Assembly: GCF_003434305.1 (NCBI RefSeq)
Contig: NZ_QKKX01000061.1
Span: 62,001-126,000 of the forward strand
Direction: 5' to 3'
DNA length: 64,000 bases
Origin: Micromonospora sp. MW-13
GTDB taxonomy: Bacteria > Actinomycetota > Actinomycetes > Mycobacteriales > Micromonosporaceae
Shown here: piece by piece, positions 28,174 to 35,802 of the stretch
Numbering within the stretch: position 1 is the stretch's first letter
How the letters are laid out: every line of letters begins with the position of its first letter
Notes under the pieces: generated by a model
The model's input: only the letters and a program-made list of their open reading frames with translations
Told to the model about the DNA's origin: nothing
Database searches by the model: none
Position numbers and translations under genes: made by a program

Positions 28174-28674
28174 ATGGCGGGATTCGGTGAACCCGGGGTG
28201 ACGGTGGTGGACGCCGCCGGGATGACGGTCGGCATCGTCGCCGCGCGCTGGCACGGCGAGCTGACCGACCACATGGTCGACCGGGCGGTCGCCGCCGCCG
28301 AGGCGTGCGGCGCCCGCGCCGTGGTGGCCCGGGTGGCCGGTTCGGTGGAGCTGCCGGTGGTCGCCCAGGCGATGGCCCGCCGCTTCGACGTGGTGGTCGC
28401 CCTCGGCGTGGTGGTGCGCGGCGCCACCGCCCACTTCGACTACGTCTGCCGGTCGGTCACCGACGGGCTGACCCGGGTCGCCCTCGACGAGGGCAAGCCG
28501 GTCGCGCACGGGGTGCTCACGGTGGAGACCATCGAGCAGGCCCGGGACCGGGCCGGGCTGCCCGGGTCGGCGGAGGACAAGGGCTGGGCGGCCACGGTGG
28601 CGGCGCTGGACGCGGCGCTGGCCGTACGCGGCCTGGACGCCGCGGCCGGGCACCGGGTCGGCTTCGGCCACTGA
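28174..28674 (+). CDS. ribH: 6,7-dimethyl-8-ribityllumazine synthase
   Basis: A 166-residue penultimate enzyme of riboflavin synthesis. Family segments include GIVAARWHGELTDHMVD, the motif GSVELPVVAQAMAR, ALGVVVRGATAHFDYVC with the catalytic histidine, and PVAHGVLT. ATG 28174 lies 2 bp after ribBA. The N-terminus matches other actinomycete RibH proteins. It is the last gene of the riboswitch operon; a strong palindrome follows. Confidence 0.95.
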   Translation: MAGFGEPGVTVVDAAGMTVGIVAARWHGELTDHMVDRAVAAAEACGARAVVARVAGSVELPVVAQAMARRFDVVVALGVVVRGATAHFDYVCRSVTDGLTRVALDEGKPVAHGVLTVETIEQARDRAGLPGSAEDKGWAATVAALDAALAVRGLDAAAGHRVGFGH

Positions 28675-28693
28675 CGCCCGTCCCGCGCCGGCC

Positions 28694-28766
28694 GGGCCGG
28701 GGCACGATGTCACTGACATCGCGTGTCCCGGCCCGCCCGATCCCGCGAGGTCAGTGACGTGGTGCC
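28694..28766. repeat. Nested palindrome with GTCACTGAC / GTCAGTGAC cores after ribH
   Basis: GGGCCGGGGCACGATGTCA and TGACATCGCGTGTCCCGGCCC pair almost fully (one two-base bulge, one GU) between 28694 and 28734. A second inverted copy, GTCAGTGAC at 28750-28758, pairs with GTCACTGAC at 28709-28717 within a longer inverted repeat. It could end the rib operon. The GTCACTGAC core recurs at 31263-31270 (TCACTGAC). Confidence 0.7.
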
Positions 28767-28769
28767 GCG

Positions 28770-28967
28770 GCGGCCGATCTTCGTGTCGGTGAGTTCCGCG
28801 CCGGTGATGTAGAAGGCGGTCGGCAGCTCCACCACGAGGCCGTCGATCTGCCCGTTCTGCAGGGCCTTCTTGGCGTCGTCGTCGCTGTTGTAGACCGCCG
28901 GTTCGACGGTCGGCTTGTCGGCCCTGGCGTACCCGAGCTTCTCCGCCACGGCGTACACCACCGGTCG
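28770..28967 (-). pseudogene. Internal fragment of an ABC-transporter substrate-binding protein
   Basis: On the minus strand one frame reads VVYAVAEKLGYARADKP, then VYNSDDDAKKALQNGQIDG and LVVELPTAFYITGAELTD. This matches the second lobe of family 3 (amino-acid type) solute-binding proteins, where DA..AL.NG.IDA.V.DLPTA is typical. There is no signal peptide or first lobe upstream; that side runs into unrelated sequence and hisE. The C-terminal end breaks off in the palindrome at 28760. I read it as a decayed remnant of about 66 codons. Confidence 0.65.
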
Positions 28968-29049
28968 GCCCGCGCCGGCGGGTCGGCCACCGCACCGGCG
29001 GGGACCCGCTGCGCGCCCCGGCGGGCCGGTGCTGGAAGAATCGCATCCC

Positions 29050-29313
29050 GTGAAGACGTTCGAGGAGTTGTTCGCCGAGCTGCAGGCCAAGGCCGCCGCC
29101 GGCACCCCCGGCTCGGGCACGGTGGCCGCGCTGGAGAAGGGGGTGCACTTCATCGGCAAGAAGGTCGTCGAGGAGGCGGCCGAGTCGTGGATGGCCGCCG
29201 AGCACGAGGGCCCGGAGCGGGCGGCCGAGGAGATCTCCCAGCTGCTCTACCAGGCGCAGGTGCTGATGCTGGCCGCCGGTATCGAACTGAAGGACGTCTA
29301 CCGACATCTGTGA
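29050..29313 (+). CDS. hisE: Phosphoribosyl-ATP pyrophosphatase
   Basis: An 87-residue enzyme of the second step in histidine synthesis. It has the MazG-like helical fold with KTFEELFAELQAK at the start and KKVVEEAAESWMAA, whose acidic residues bind magnesium. GTG 29050 follows GGAAGAATC. It precedes hisG, the usual actinomycete order in which hisE and hisG are paired away from the main his operon. Confidence 0.94.
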   Translation: MKTFEELFAELQAKAAAGTPGSGTVAALEKGVHFIGKKVVEEAAESWMAAEHEGPERAAEEISQLLYQAQVLMLAAGIELKDVYRHL

Positions 29314-29360
29314 GTGCCCCGTCCGTTGATCTTCTCCACCGATCGAAGGAGCACTCCGTC

Positions 29361-30206
29361 ATGCTGCGTGTCGCCATTCCGAACAAGGGCACCCTGGCCG
29401 AGCCGGCCGCCCAGATGCTGCGCGAGGCCGGTTACCGGCAGCGCCGCGACCCCAAGGACCTGGTCTGCCGGGACGAGGCCAACGACGTCGAATTCTTCTA
29501 CCTGCGCCCCCGCGACATCGCCACCTACGTCGGCTCCGGTGACCTGGACCTCGGCATCACCGGCCGGGACCTGCTGGTCGACTCCGGTGCCCCGGCCGAG
29601 GAGGTGGTCGACCTCGCCTTCGGCGGGGCCACCTTCCGGTTCGCCGCCCGCCCCGACACCATCGCCTCGCCCAAGGAGCTGGGCGGGCACCGGATCGCCA
29701 CCGCGTACCCCGGGGTGGTCCACCGCTACCTCGACGAGCACGGGCTGACCGCCGACGTCATCCGGCTCGACGGCGCGGTCGAGAACGCCGTCCGCCTCGG
29801 CGTGGCCGACGTGGTGGCCGACGTGGTCTCCACCGGGGCGACCCTGCGCCAGGCCGGCCTGGCGATCGTCGGCGACCCGCTGCTGGTCTCCTCGGCGGTG
29901 CTGGTCCGTCGGGTCGAGGCCCCCGGGCACGCCCAGGAGGCGCAGCTGCTGCGCCGGCTGCACGGGGTGCTGGTCGCCCGCCGCTACGTGATGCTCGCGT
30001 ACGACGTGCCGGCCGGGCTGCTCGACCGGGCCAGCTCGCTCACCCCCGGCATCGAGTCACCCACCGTCTCGCCGCTGCACCGCGAGGGCTGGGTCGCGGT
30101 CCAGGCGATGGTGCAGCGCGACGACGTGCACCGGATCATGGACGAGCTGTACGAGCTGGGCGCGCGCGCCATCCTGGTCACCAACATCCACGCCTGCCGG
30201 CTGTGA
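29361..30206 (+). CDS. hisG: ATP phosphoribosyltransferase (long form)
   Basis: A 281-residue first enzyme of histidine synthesis. It starts MLRVAIPNKGTLAEPA. The PRPP motif region DVVADVVSTGATLRQAGL is at about residues 150-167. The C-terminal regulatory domain (LLRRLHGVLVARRYVML onward) marks the long, histidine-inhibited type and ends AILVTNIHACRL. ATG 29361 follows GAAGGAGCAC. It overlaps the next gene by 4 bp. Confidence 0.96.
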   Translation: MLRVAIPNKGTLAEPAAQMLREAGYRQRRDPKDLVCRDEANDVEFFYLRPRDIATYVGSGDLDLGITGRDLLVDSGAPAEEVVDLAFGGATFRFAARPDTIASPKELGGHRIATAYPGVVHRYLDEHGLTADVIRLDGAVENAVRLGVADVVADVVSTGATLRQAGLAIVGDPLLVSSAVLVRRVEAPGHAQEAQLLRRLHGVLVARRYVMLAYDVPAGLLDRASSLTPGIESPTVSPLHREGWVAVQAMVQRDDVHRIMDELYELGARAILVTNIHACRL

Positions 30207-31240
30207 GACCGCTGCCCCCGGCGGCCGCCCTCGCCCTGGTGGTGCTGGCCGGGGCGGCCTCCGCGGCACAGGGAGCCGGCAACGCCGAGCTGGGGGAGCG
30301 GGCCGGCGATCCGGTGCTCGGCGCGCTGGTCAACAACCTCGGCGGCTGCCTGGTGGTCCTCGTGGGCCTGCTCGGCCTGCGGTCCACCCGGGCCGGGCTC
30401 GACGCGCTGCGCCGGGCCCGGCTGCCGTGGTGGTCGTACCTCGGTGGGCTGGGCGGCGCGGTGATCGTGACGGTCGCCGCGTACGTCGTCCCGGTGCTCG
30501 GGATCGCGGTGTTCACCATCGCCCAGGTGGCCGGGGGCAGCCTCGGCGGCCTTGCGGCGGACCGGGCCGGGCTGGCCCCGCTCGGGCGGCTGCGGCTGAC
30601 CGGTCCCCGGGTCACCGGCGCGCTGCTCGGCGTGCTCGCTGTCGCCCTGGCCCAGCTCGGCCGGCCGATCGGTGAGGTGGCCGTCGGCGGGATCCTGCTC
30701 GCCGTCGCGGGCGGGGCGGCGGTCGCCCTCCAGTCCGCGCTCAACGGTCGGGTCTCCGCCGCCGGCACCACCACCGCCGGCATCGCGATCAACTTCGCCG
30801 TGGGCACCCCGGTCATCGTGGCGGTGGCCGCGCTCGCCGGTGCCTTCACCGGCCTCGCGCCGACCTGGCCGCACGACTGGTACCTGTACCTCGGCGGCCT
30901 GCTCGGCGTCGGCATCGTGTTCGCCCTGATGCTCGGGGTCCGGGCGGTCGGGGTGCTGCGCACCGGGCTGGCCCTGGTCGCCGGCCAGCTCGGTGGCGCC
31001 CTGCTGCTGGACGTCGCACTGCCGGGCGGGGCGGGGCCGCGGTGGCCGGTGCTGGTCGGCGCCCTGCTCACCCTGCTGGCGGTGGTGGTCGCCGGCCGCG
31101 GCATCCGGCCACCGACTCCGGTTGCCCCGGCCGGTCCGGCCGCTCCGGTTGTCCCGCCGTCCCGGGCGGACCCGGGATCCCTGGCGGGTCCGTCGGCCCC
31201 GATGCGCCCGGGGGTCTCCTGGGGTCCGGGCGACGACTGA
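30203..31240 (+). CDS. YdcZ-type (DUF606) DMT-superfamily membrane protein
   Basis: A 345-residue protein with about ten hydrophobic helices in two similar halves, each starting with an NxxLG/QSALNG-type motif: GNAELGERAGDPVLGALVNN near residue 27 and QSALNGRVSAAGTTTAG near 178. Paired YdcZ halves are typical of this family, whose substrates are mostly unknown. A proline-rich cytoplasmic tail follows residue 300. The GTG overlaps the hisG stop, so it is co-translated with hisG. A link to histidine or its precursors is only a guess. Confidence 0.8.
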   Translation: MRPLPPAAALALVVLAGAASAAQGAGNAELGERAGDPVLGALVNNLGGCLVVLVGLLGLRSTRAGLDALRRARLPWWSYLGGLGGAVIVTVAAYVVPVLGIAVFTIAQVAGGSLGGLAADRAGLAPLGRLRLTGPRVTGALLGVLAVALAQLGRPIGEVAVGGILLAVAGGAAVALQSALNGRVSAAGTTTAGIAINFAVGTPVIVAVAALAGAFTGLAPTWPHDWYLYLGGLLGVGIVFALMLGVRAVGVLRTGLALVAGQLGGALLLDVALPGGAGPRWPVLVGALLTLLAVVVAGRGIRPPTPVAPAGPAAPVVPPSRADPGSLAGPSAPMRPGVSWGPGDD

Positions 31241-31249
31241 ACGGCGGAT

Positions 31250-31323
31250 GGTCAACTCCATGTCACTGACTTGGGGCGATCGACAGAGGTGGACGCCCCG
31301 ATGTCAACGACATGGAGTTGATC
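31250..31323. repeat. Long imperfect inverted repeat after the ydcZ-like gene
   Basis: The left arm GGTCAACTCCATGTCACTGAC continues TTGGGGCG. The right arm CGCCCCGATGTC continues AACGACATGGAGTTGATC. They match over about 30 positions with a few mismatches around a 15-nt loop. It lies 9 bp after the stop codon and contains a TCACTGAC core like the element after ribH. Probable dispersed palindromic element, possibly acting as the operon terminator. Confidence 0.8.
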
Positions 31324-31388
31324 TCGCCTGGGCTGGGCTGGGGACGGTGCTCACGTGTGGCGGTGGGCGGGCCGGCGGAGTCGGATGG

Positions 31389-31394
31389 CAGACT
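31389..31394 (+). promoter_or_regulatory. -10-like element for a leaderless transcript
   Basis: CAGACT is followed by 6 nt and the GTG start at 31401, with no ribosome binding site. The hexamer is weaker than the other examples in the window. Confidence 0.4.
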
Positions 31395-31400
31395 GGTGGG

Positions 31401-31862
31401 GTGAGCGATACCGAACCGGTGATCCTGCGGCCCCGCCGGATCCGGCTGGTCTGCTGGGTGTCGGCCGCCGCCCTGCTGGTGGTGTTCAGCCTGGTGGCCA
31501 CCTCGTTGACCGGCCCCACCGGCGAGGGTTACGGCACCTTCCAGCGCGGCGACCAGCTAGCCATGATCGGCCTGGGCGTCTTCGGCGCGCTCGGCATCCT
31601 GCTGTTCACCCGGCCCCGGGTGGAGGCGCACGCGCGCGGAGTGCGGGTGCGTAACGTGATCGGCTCGTACGAGCTGCCCTGGGAGGTCGTCCGGGGGGTG
31701 CGCTTCGACCGGGGCGCGCCGTGGGCGAGCCTGGAGCTGCACGACGACGACCTGCTGCCGATGGTGGCCCTCCAGGCGGCCGACAAGGAGTCGGCGGTCG
31801 AGGGGGTCCGCGCCCTGCGCCGGCTGCACCAGGCCCACCTCGCGGCCCTGGCCGCCCGCTGA
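31401..31862 (+). CDS. PH-domain-containing membrane protein
   Basis: A 153-residue protein with two hydrophobic helices (VCWVSAAALLVVFSLVA near 18 and LAMIGLGVFGALGILLF near 54) and then a bacterial PH-like domain with VEAHARGVRVRNVIGSYELPWEVVRGVRF and a tail helix. Such proteins are common in actinomycetes and their role is not known. The chosen GTG sits 6 nt after a -10-like element. It stands alone between the his/ydcZ genes and infC. Confidence 0.8.
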   Translation: MSDTEPVILRPRRIRLVCWVSAAALLVVFSLVATSLTGPTGEGYGTFQRGDQLAMIGLGVFGALGILLFTRPRVEAHARGVRVRNVIGSYELPWEVVRGVRFDRGAPWASLELHDDDLLPMVALQAADKESAVEGVRALRRLHQAHLAALAAR

Positions 31863-31972
31863 GCCGCCGCGTCCCGGGCCGGCCGCCGCCGCGTTCCGGG
31901 CCGGTTTCACCGGGGCTGGCCCGATGCGGGCTGACCTGCGTGCGCGGTTTGGGGTCGGATCGGGTGAGGGTG

Positions 31973-31978
31973 TAGTGT
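31973..31978 (+). promoter_or_regulatory. -10 element for the infC operon, with a long leader
   Basis: TAGTGT at 31973 is the best -10 candidate upstream of infC and would create a leader of about 260 nt. The 382-bp gap between the PH-domain gene and infC holds no gene. It contains several GC-rich stems, including the terminator-like hairpin at 32144. Confidence 0.4.
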
Positions 31979-32143
31979 TGCTGAGTCGACCAGACTGCCT
32001 GTGTCTCTACGTGCGGGCGGTCTAGAAGCGGAGCGCCTGCTCCCACCCGAGTCGCCCCAGTCGGTGGCCGGGTCCGGTCACCGGTTCCGGGCACACCCCG
32101 GGCCCGGATGCGCGATCATTTGATCGTGCCGACCGGTCGAGCG

Positions 32144-32174
32144 GGCCCTGGCATGCGCCGGGGCCTTCTGCTTT
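32144..32174 (+). terminator. Intrinsic terminator-like hairpin inside the infC leader
   Basis: GGCCCTGGC and GCCGGGGCC form a fully paired 9-bp stem (one GU) around an ATGC loop, followed by TTCTGCTTT. A U-rich tail is rare in this window. It lies about 70 nt before the infC start, so it may be a transcription attenuator for the IF3-L35-L20 operon, comparable in position to L20-controlled leaders of other bacteria. Confidence 0.55.
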
Positions 32175-32244
32175 CCGGATCGGCCTCCACCACGGGGGCC
32201 GCGGAGTCGGCCACCAGAGGAGAGACTCGACTCGAGGAGGCCCC

Positions 32245-32913
32245 ATCAGCGTCGAACCACGCGTGAACGAGCAGATCCGGGCACGTGAGGTCCGACTGGT
32301 CGGCCCCGAGGGTGAGCAGGTGGGCATCGTCCCGCTGGAGCGCGCCCTTCAGCTGGCCGCGGACGTCGATCTGGACCTGGTCGAGGTTGCGCCGATGGCG
32401 CGCCCGCCGGTGTGCAAGCTCATGGACTTCGGCAAGTTCAAGTACGAGAGCGCACTCAAGGCGCGCGAAGCGCGGCGTAACCAGCAGCAGACCGTCATCA
32501 AGGAGATGAAGCTCCGGCCGAAGATCGACCCGCACGACTACGAGACCAAGAAGGGTCACGTGGTGCGGTTCCTCAAGGCCGGCGACAAGGTCAAGGTGAC
32601 GATCATGTTCCGCGGTCGGGAGCAGAGCCGCCCGGAGCTGGGTTACCGGCTCCTGCGCCGGCTCGAGTCCGAGATCACGGAGCTGGGATACGTCGAGGCC
32701 GCTCCGAAGCAGGACGGCCGAAACATGATCATGGTTCTCGCTCCGCACCGGGCCGTCAAGGCCTCCGCGGTCGCCGCGACGGCGTCCCGCGGCGCACCCC
32801 GGGACCGGGTCGCGGACGAGTCCGCCGCTCCGGCAGCCGGTGAAACCGCGGCAGCCGGCGAGACCGCAGCGGCCGGCGAGACCGGCGCAGTCGCCGACAA
32901 CACCGGCGAGTAA
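32245..32913 (+). CDS. infC: Translation initiation factor IF-3, starting at an AUC codon
   Basis: A 222-residue factor that binds the 30S subunit and checks start-codon choice. VNEQIRAREVRLVGPEGEQVG, MDFGKFKYE and the C-terminal KAGDKVKVTIMFRGREQ are clear family segments. The start is ATC 32245: GAGGAGG ends 4 nt before it and the frame continues ISVEPRVNEQIR, the expected N-terminus. GTG 32263 has no ribosome site. AUU/AUC starts are a known self-control device of infC, because IF3 discriminates against them. The C-terminal tail holds three 15-bp repeats encoding AAGET. Confidence 0.93.
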   Translation: MSVEPRVNEQIRAREVRLVGPEGEQVGIVPLERALQLAADVDLDLVEVAPMARPPVCKLMDFGKFKYESALKAREARRNQQQTVIKEMKLRPKIDPHDYETKKGHVVRFLKAGDKVKVTIMFRGREQSRPELGYRLLRRLESEITELGYVEAAPKQDGRNMIMVLAPHRAVKASAVAATASRGAPRDRVADESAAPAAGETAAAGETAAAGETGAVADNTGE

Positions 32914-32932
32914 CAGGGGAGAAGACGTTTCA

Positions 32933-33127
32933 ATGCCGAAGATGAAGAGCCACACGGGCATGGGCAAGCGGGTCAAGGTGACCGGCAAGGGCAAGATCGT
33001 TGCCCAGCAGGCCGGCCTCCGCCACAACCTGGAGAAGAAGCCCTCCACCCAGACCCGGCGGCTGACCGGCACGGTCGAGCTGGCCAAGGCTGACGTCAAG
33101 CGAATCAAGAAGCTGCTCGGCCGCTGA
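32933..33127 (+). CDS. rpmI: 50S ribosomal protein L35
   Basis: A 64-residue basic protein with the L35 opening PKMKSHTGMGKRVKVTGKGK and the conserved RHNLEKKP. ATG 32933 follows GGGGAGAAGACG; an in-frame upstream extension overlaps infC and is ignored. It lies between infC and rplT, the nearly universal order. Confidence 0.96.
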   Translation: MPKMKSHTGMGKRVKVTGKGKIVAQQAGLRHNLEKKPSTQTRRLTGTVELAKADVKRIKKLLGR

Positions 33128-33160
33128 CGCGCGCCACCTTCACGGATACAAGGAGTTGAG

Positions 33161-33553
33161 ATGGCACGCGTCAAGCGGGCTGTGAACGCCCAGAAGAAGC
33201 GTCGTACCCTGCTGGAGTCCGCGAGCGGTTACCGCGGTCAGCGCTCCCGGCTGTACCGCAAGGCCAAGGAGCAGGTGCTGCACTCGATGCAGTACGCCTA
33301 CCGGGACCGTCGCGACCGCAAGGGCGACTTCCGGCAGCTGTGGATCACCCGGATCAACGCGGGTGCCCGCGCCAACGGGATGACCTACAACCGGCTGATC
33401 CAGGGCCTGCGCCTGGCCGGCGTCGAGGTCGACCGGAAGATCCTGGCCGACCTGGCCGTCAACGACGCCACCGCGTTCGCCGCGATCGTCGAGGTCGCCC
33501 GCGTCGCCGTGGCGGCCGAGGGCACCGGTGGCGCGGCGGCCCAGGCCGCCTGA
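33161..33553 (+). CDS. rplT: 50S ribosomal protein L20
   Basis: A 130-residue basic ribosomal protein. The N-terminus MARVKRAVNAQKKRR and GYRGQRSRLYRKAKEQ are typical, and the C-terminal domain contains LIQGLRLAGVEVDRKILADLA. L20 binds 23S rRNA and, in other bacteria, its own mRNA leader to control infC-rpmI-rplT. The ATG follows AAGGAGTTGAG. The tail is slightly extended and Ala-rich. Confidence 0.96.
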   Translation: MARVKRAVNAQKKRRTLLESASGYRGQRSRLYRKAKEQVLHSMQYAYRDRRDRKGDFRQLWITRINAGARANGMTYNRLIQGLRLAGVEVDRKILADLAVNDATAFAAIVEVARVAVAAEGTGGAAAQAA

Positions 33554-33636
33554 TCCGCCAGCACCCGACCGAGGCGCCCCCCGTGTCGTCCACGACGCGC
33601 GGCGGGCGCCTCGGCCGTGCTCCGGAGCCGGACACC

Positions 33637-34434
33637 ATGCCCTTCACCCCACGTACCCCCAGGGTCGTCGCCGCCCGCCGGCTGCACCGGCGCCGCGACC
33701 GTGACGCCGGCGGCCGGTTCCTCGCCGAGGGGCCGCAGGCCGTCCGGGAGGCCCTCGCCCGCCCCGGCACCGTCGTCGAGCTGTTCGGCACCCCGGCCGC
33801 CCTCGACCGGTACGCCGACCTGGCCGCCCACGCCGCCCGCGTCGACGTGCCGGTGTCCGAGGTCACCGACGACGCCCTCGCCGCGCTCGCCGAGACCGTC
33901 GCCCCGCAGGGCCTGGTCGCCGTCTGCCGGCACCTGGACGTGCCGCTGGACGACGCGCTCGCCGCCGCCCCCCGACTGGTGGCGGTGCTCGCCGAGATCC
34001 GTGACCCGGGCAACGCCGGCACCGTGCTGCGCACCGCCGACGCCGCCGGAGCCGGAGCCGTGGTCTTCGCCGGCGACGCGGTCGACCCGTACAACGGCAA
34101 GTGCGTGCGAGCCTCGGCCGGCAGCCTCTTCCACGTCGACGTGGTCCGCGCGCCGGACCCCCTCGCCGTGGTCGCCGCGCTGCACGCCGCCGGGCTCTCG
34201 GTTCTCGCCACCACCGGGTACGGCGACAGCGACCTCGACGACCTGGCCGACGCCGGCCGGCTGGCCACCCCGACCGCCTGGCTGTTCGGCTCGGAGGCGC
34301 ACGGGCTGCCCGAGGAGCTGACCGCCGCCGCCGACGCCCGGGTGCGGGTGCCGCTGCACGGGCGCGCCGAGAGCCTCAACCTGGCTGCGGCTGCCGCCGT
34401 GTGCCTGTACGCTTCAGCGAGAGCGCTGCGCTGA
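33637..34434 (+). CDS. TrmH/SpoU-family RNA 2'-O-methyltransferase
   Basis: A 265-residue SPOUT methyltransferase. An N-terminal RNA-substrate-binding domain (FLAEGPQAVREAL) precedes the trefoil-knot domain with motif 1 AEIRDPGNAGTVLRTADAAG (about 130-149), motif 2 LFGSEAHGL and motif 3 SLNLAAAAAVCLY. It probably methylates rRNA; the exact nucleotide is unknown. ATG 33637 is chosen, but an in-frame GTG at 33583 closer to rplT is possible. It is commonly found between rplT and pheS in actinomycetes. Confidence 0.88.
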   Translation: MPFTPRTPRVVAARRLHRRRDRDAGGRFLAEGPQAVREALARPGTVVELFGTPAALDRYADLAAHAARVDVPVSEVTDDALAALAETVAPQGLVAVCRHLDVPLDDALAAAPRLVAVLAEIRDPGNAGTVLRTADAAGAGAVVFAGDAVDPYNGKCVRASAGSLFHVDVVRAPDPLAVVAALHAAGLSVLATTGYGDSDLDDLADAGRLATPTAWLFGSEAHGLPEELTAAADARVRVPLHGRAESLNLAAAAAVCLYASARALR

Positions 34435-34507
34435 CGTCCGAGCGTGTCCGCACCCGGTGTCGGGCGCCCGGTCGGCGGCGCGGCCCCACCGCAGGGGAGT
34501 CGTCCAC

Positions 34508-34570
34508 ATGATGAACGCGCCACGGCGTTCGTTTAGCCAGCCCGCCGGTGTCGGCGGGCGGCGGGCCTGA
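34508..34570 (+). CDS. Possible 20-codon leader peptide upstream of pheS
   Basis: ATG 34508 follows GGGGAG at a good distance and reads MMNAPRRSFSQPAGVGGRRA before a TGA. The coding end overlaps a hairpin (CCCGCC paired with GGCGGG). Leader peptides with phenylalanine codons control pheST in other bacteria, but only one Phe codon is present here, so attenuation by Phe-tRNA is not well supported. It may be a chance ORF or a regulator of another kind. Confidence 0.3.
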   Translation: MMNAPRRSFSQPAGVGGRRA

Positions 34571-34624
34571 CCCTTCCCCCTGCGCGACCTCCCACCGGCG
34601 GGCTGCGGCACAGCCGCGCGTCCG

Positions 34625-34630
34625 TAGACT
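34625..34630 (+). promoter_or_regulatory. -10 element upstream of pheS
   Basis: TAGACT lies 54 bp before the pheS ATG, in the same sequence as upstream of def (CCGTAGACT). It would give a leadered pheST mRNA. No clear -35 is seen. Confidence 0.45.
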
Positions 34631-34683
34631 CGCTTCGCCGCCCGTGCAGGGCCGGCGCCGCCGTGAGGGAGTGCCCGTACGCC

Positions 34684-35763
34684 ATGACCTATCGCAACGA
34701 TCCGTACGACCCGAAGCAGGTCGCCCTGCTCGACCCGGACGCCCTGGCCGGGGCCGTGGCCGACGCCGAGCAGGCGTTCGCCGCCGCCGCCGACCCCGAC
34801 GCGCTGACCGCGCTGCGACCCGCGCACCTCGGTGACCGGTCCCCGGTCTCGCTGGCCCGCCGGGAGATCGGCGCGCTGCCGCCGGCCGCCAAGTCCGACG
34901 CCGGCAAGCGGGTCAACGAGGCCCGCCGGGCGATCGAGGCCGGCTACGCCGCCCGCGCCGAGGTCCTCGAACGCGAGCAGGCCGAGCGGGTGCTGGTCAC
35001 CGAGCGGGTCGACGTCACGCTGCCCTACGACCGCCGGCCGCGCGGCGCCCGGCACCCGCTGAGCACGCTGATGGAGCAGATCAGCGACCTGTTCGTCGGG
35101 ATGGGCTACGAGGTGGCCGAGGGGCCCGAGGTCGAGCTGGAGTGGACCAACTTCGACGCCCTCAACATCCCCGCCGACCACCCGGCGCGCGGCCTGATGG
35201 ACACCTTCCACATCGCACCGCCGCCGGGCGCGGAGAGCTCCGGGCTGGTGCTGCGCACCCACACCTCCCCGGTGCAGGCGCGCACCATGCTGACCCGCAG
35301 GCCGCCGATCTACGTGGTGGTGCCCGGCCGGGTGTACCGCACCGACGAGCTGGACGCCACCCACGCCCCCGTGTTCCACCAGGTCGAGGGCCTGGTGGTG
35401 GACCGCGGCATCACCATGGCGCACCTGCGCGGCACCCTCGACCACTTCGCCCGGGCCATGTTCGGCGAGGGCGCGAAGACCCGCTGGCGGCCGCACTACT
35501 TCCCGTTCACCGAGCCGTCCGCCGAGTTCGACGTGTGGTTCCCGGAGCACCGCGACGGGCCGCGCTGGGTCGAGTGGGGCGGCTGCGGCATGGTCAACCC
35601 CCGGGTGCTGCGCGCCTGCGGGATCGACCCGGAGGTCTACTCCGGATTCGCCTTCGGCATGGGCATCGACCGGACCGTGATGTTCCGCCACGGGGTCAGC
35701 GACATGCGGGACATGGCCGAGGGCGACGTGCGGTTCACCCGCGCGTTCGGGGCCGGGGCGTAG
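34684..35763 (+). CDS. pheS: Phenylalanine-tRNA ligase alpha subunit
   Basis: A 359-residue class II synthetase subunit. After an N-terminal coiled coil come motif 2 around VYRTDELDATHAPVFHQVEG and the Phe-binding region HYFPFTEPSAEFDVWF. Motif 3 is FAFGMGIDRTVMFRHG near the end. ATG 34684 is preferred; the in-frame GTG at 34663 lies where the GAGGGAG ribosome site is. It forms a heterotetramer with PheT, encoded 39 bp downstream. Confidence 0.95.
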   Translation: MTYRNDPYDPKQVALLDPDALAGAVADAEQAFAAAADPDALTALRPAHLGDRSPVSLARREIGALPPAAKSDAGKRVNEARRAIEAGYAARAEVLEREQAERVLVTERVDVTLPYDRRPRGARHPLSTLMEQISDLFVGMGYEVAEGPEVELEWTNFDALNIPADHPARGLMDTFHIAPPPGAESSGLVLRTHTSPVQARTMLTRRPPIYVVVPGRVYRTDELDATHAPVFHQVEGLVVDRGITMAHLRGTLDHFARAMFGEGAKTRWRPHYFPFTEPSAEFDVWFPEHRDGPRWVEWGGCGMVNPRVLRACGIDPEVYSGFAFGMGIDRTVMFRHGVSDMRDMAEGDVRFTRAFGAGA

Positions 35764-35802
35764 ACGGTGCGGGCACGAGTTACGGAGACGGTGATCTGAG
35801 AC

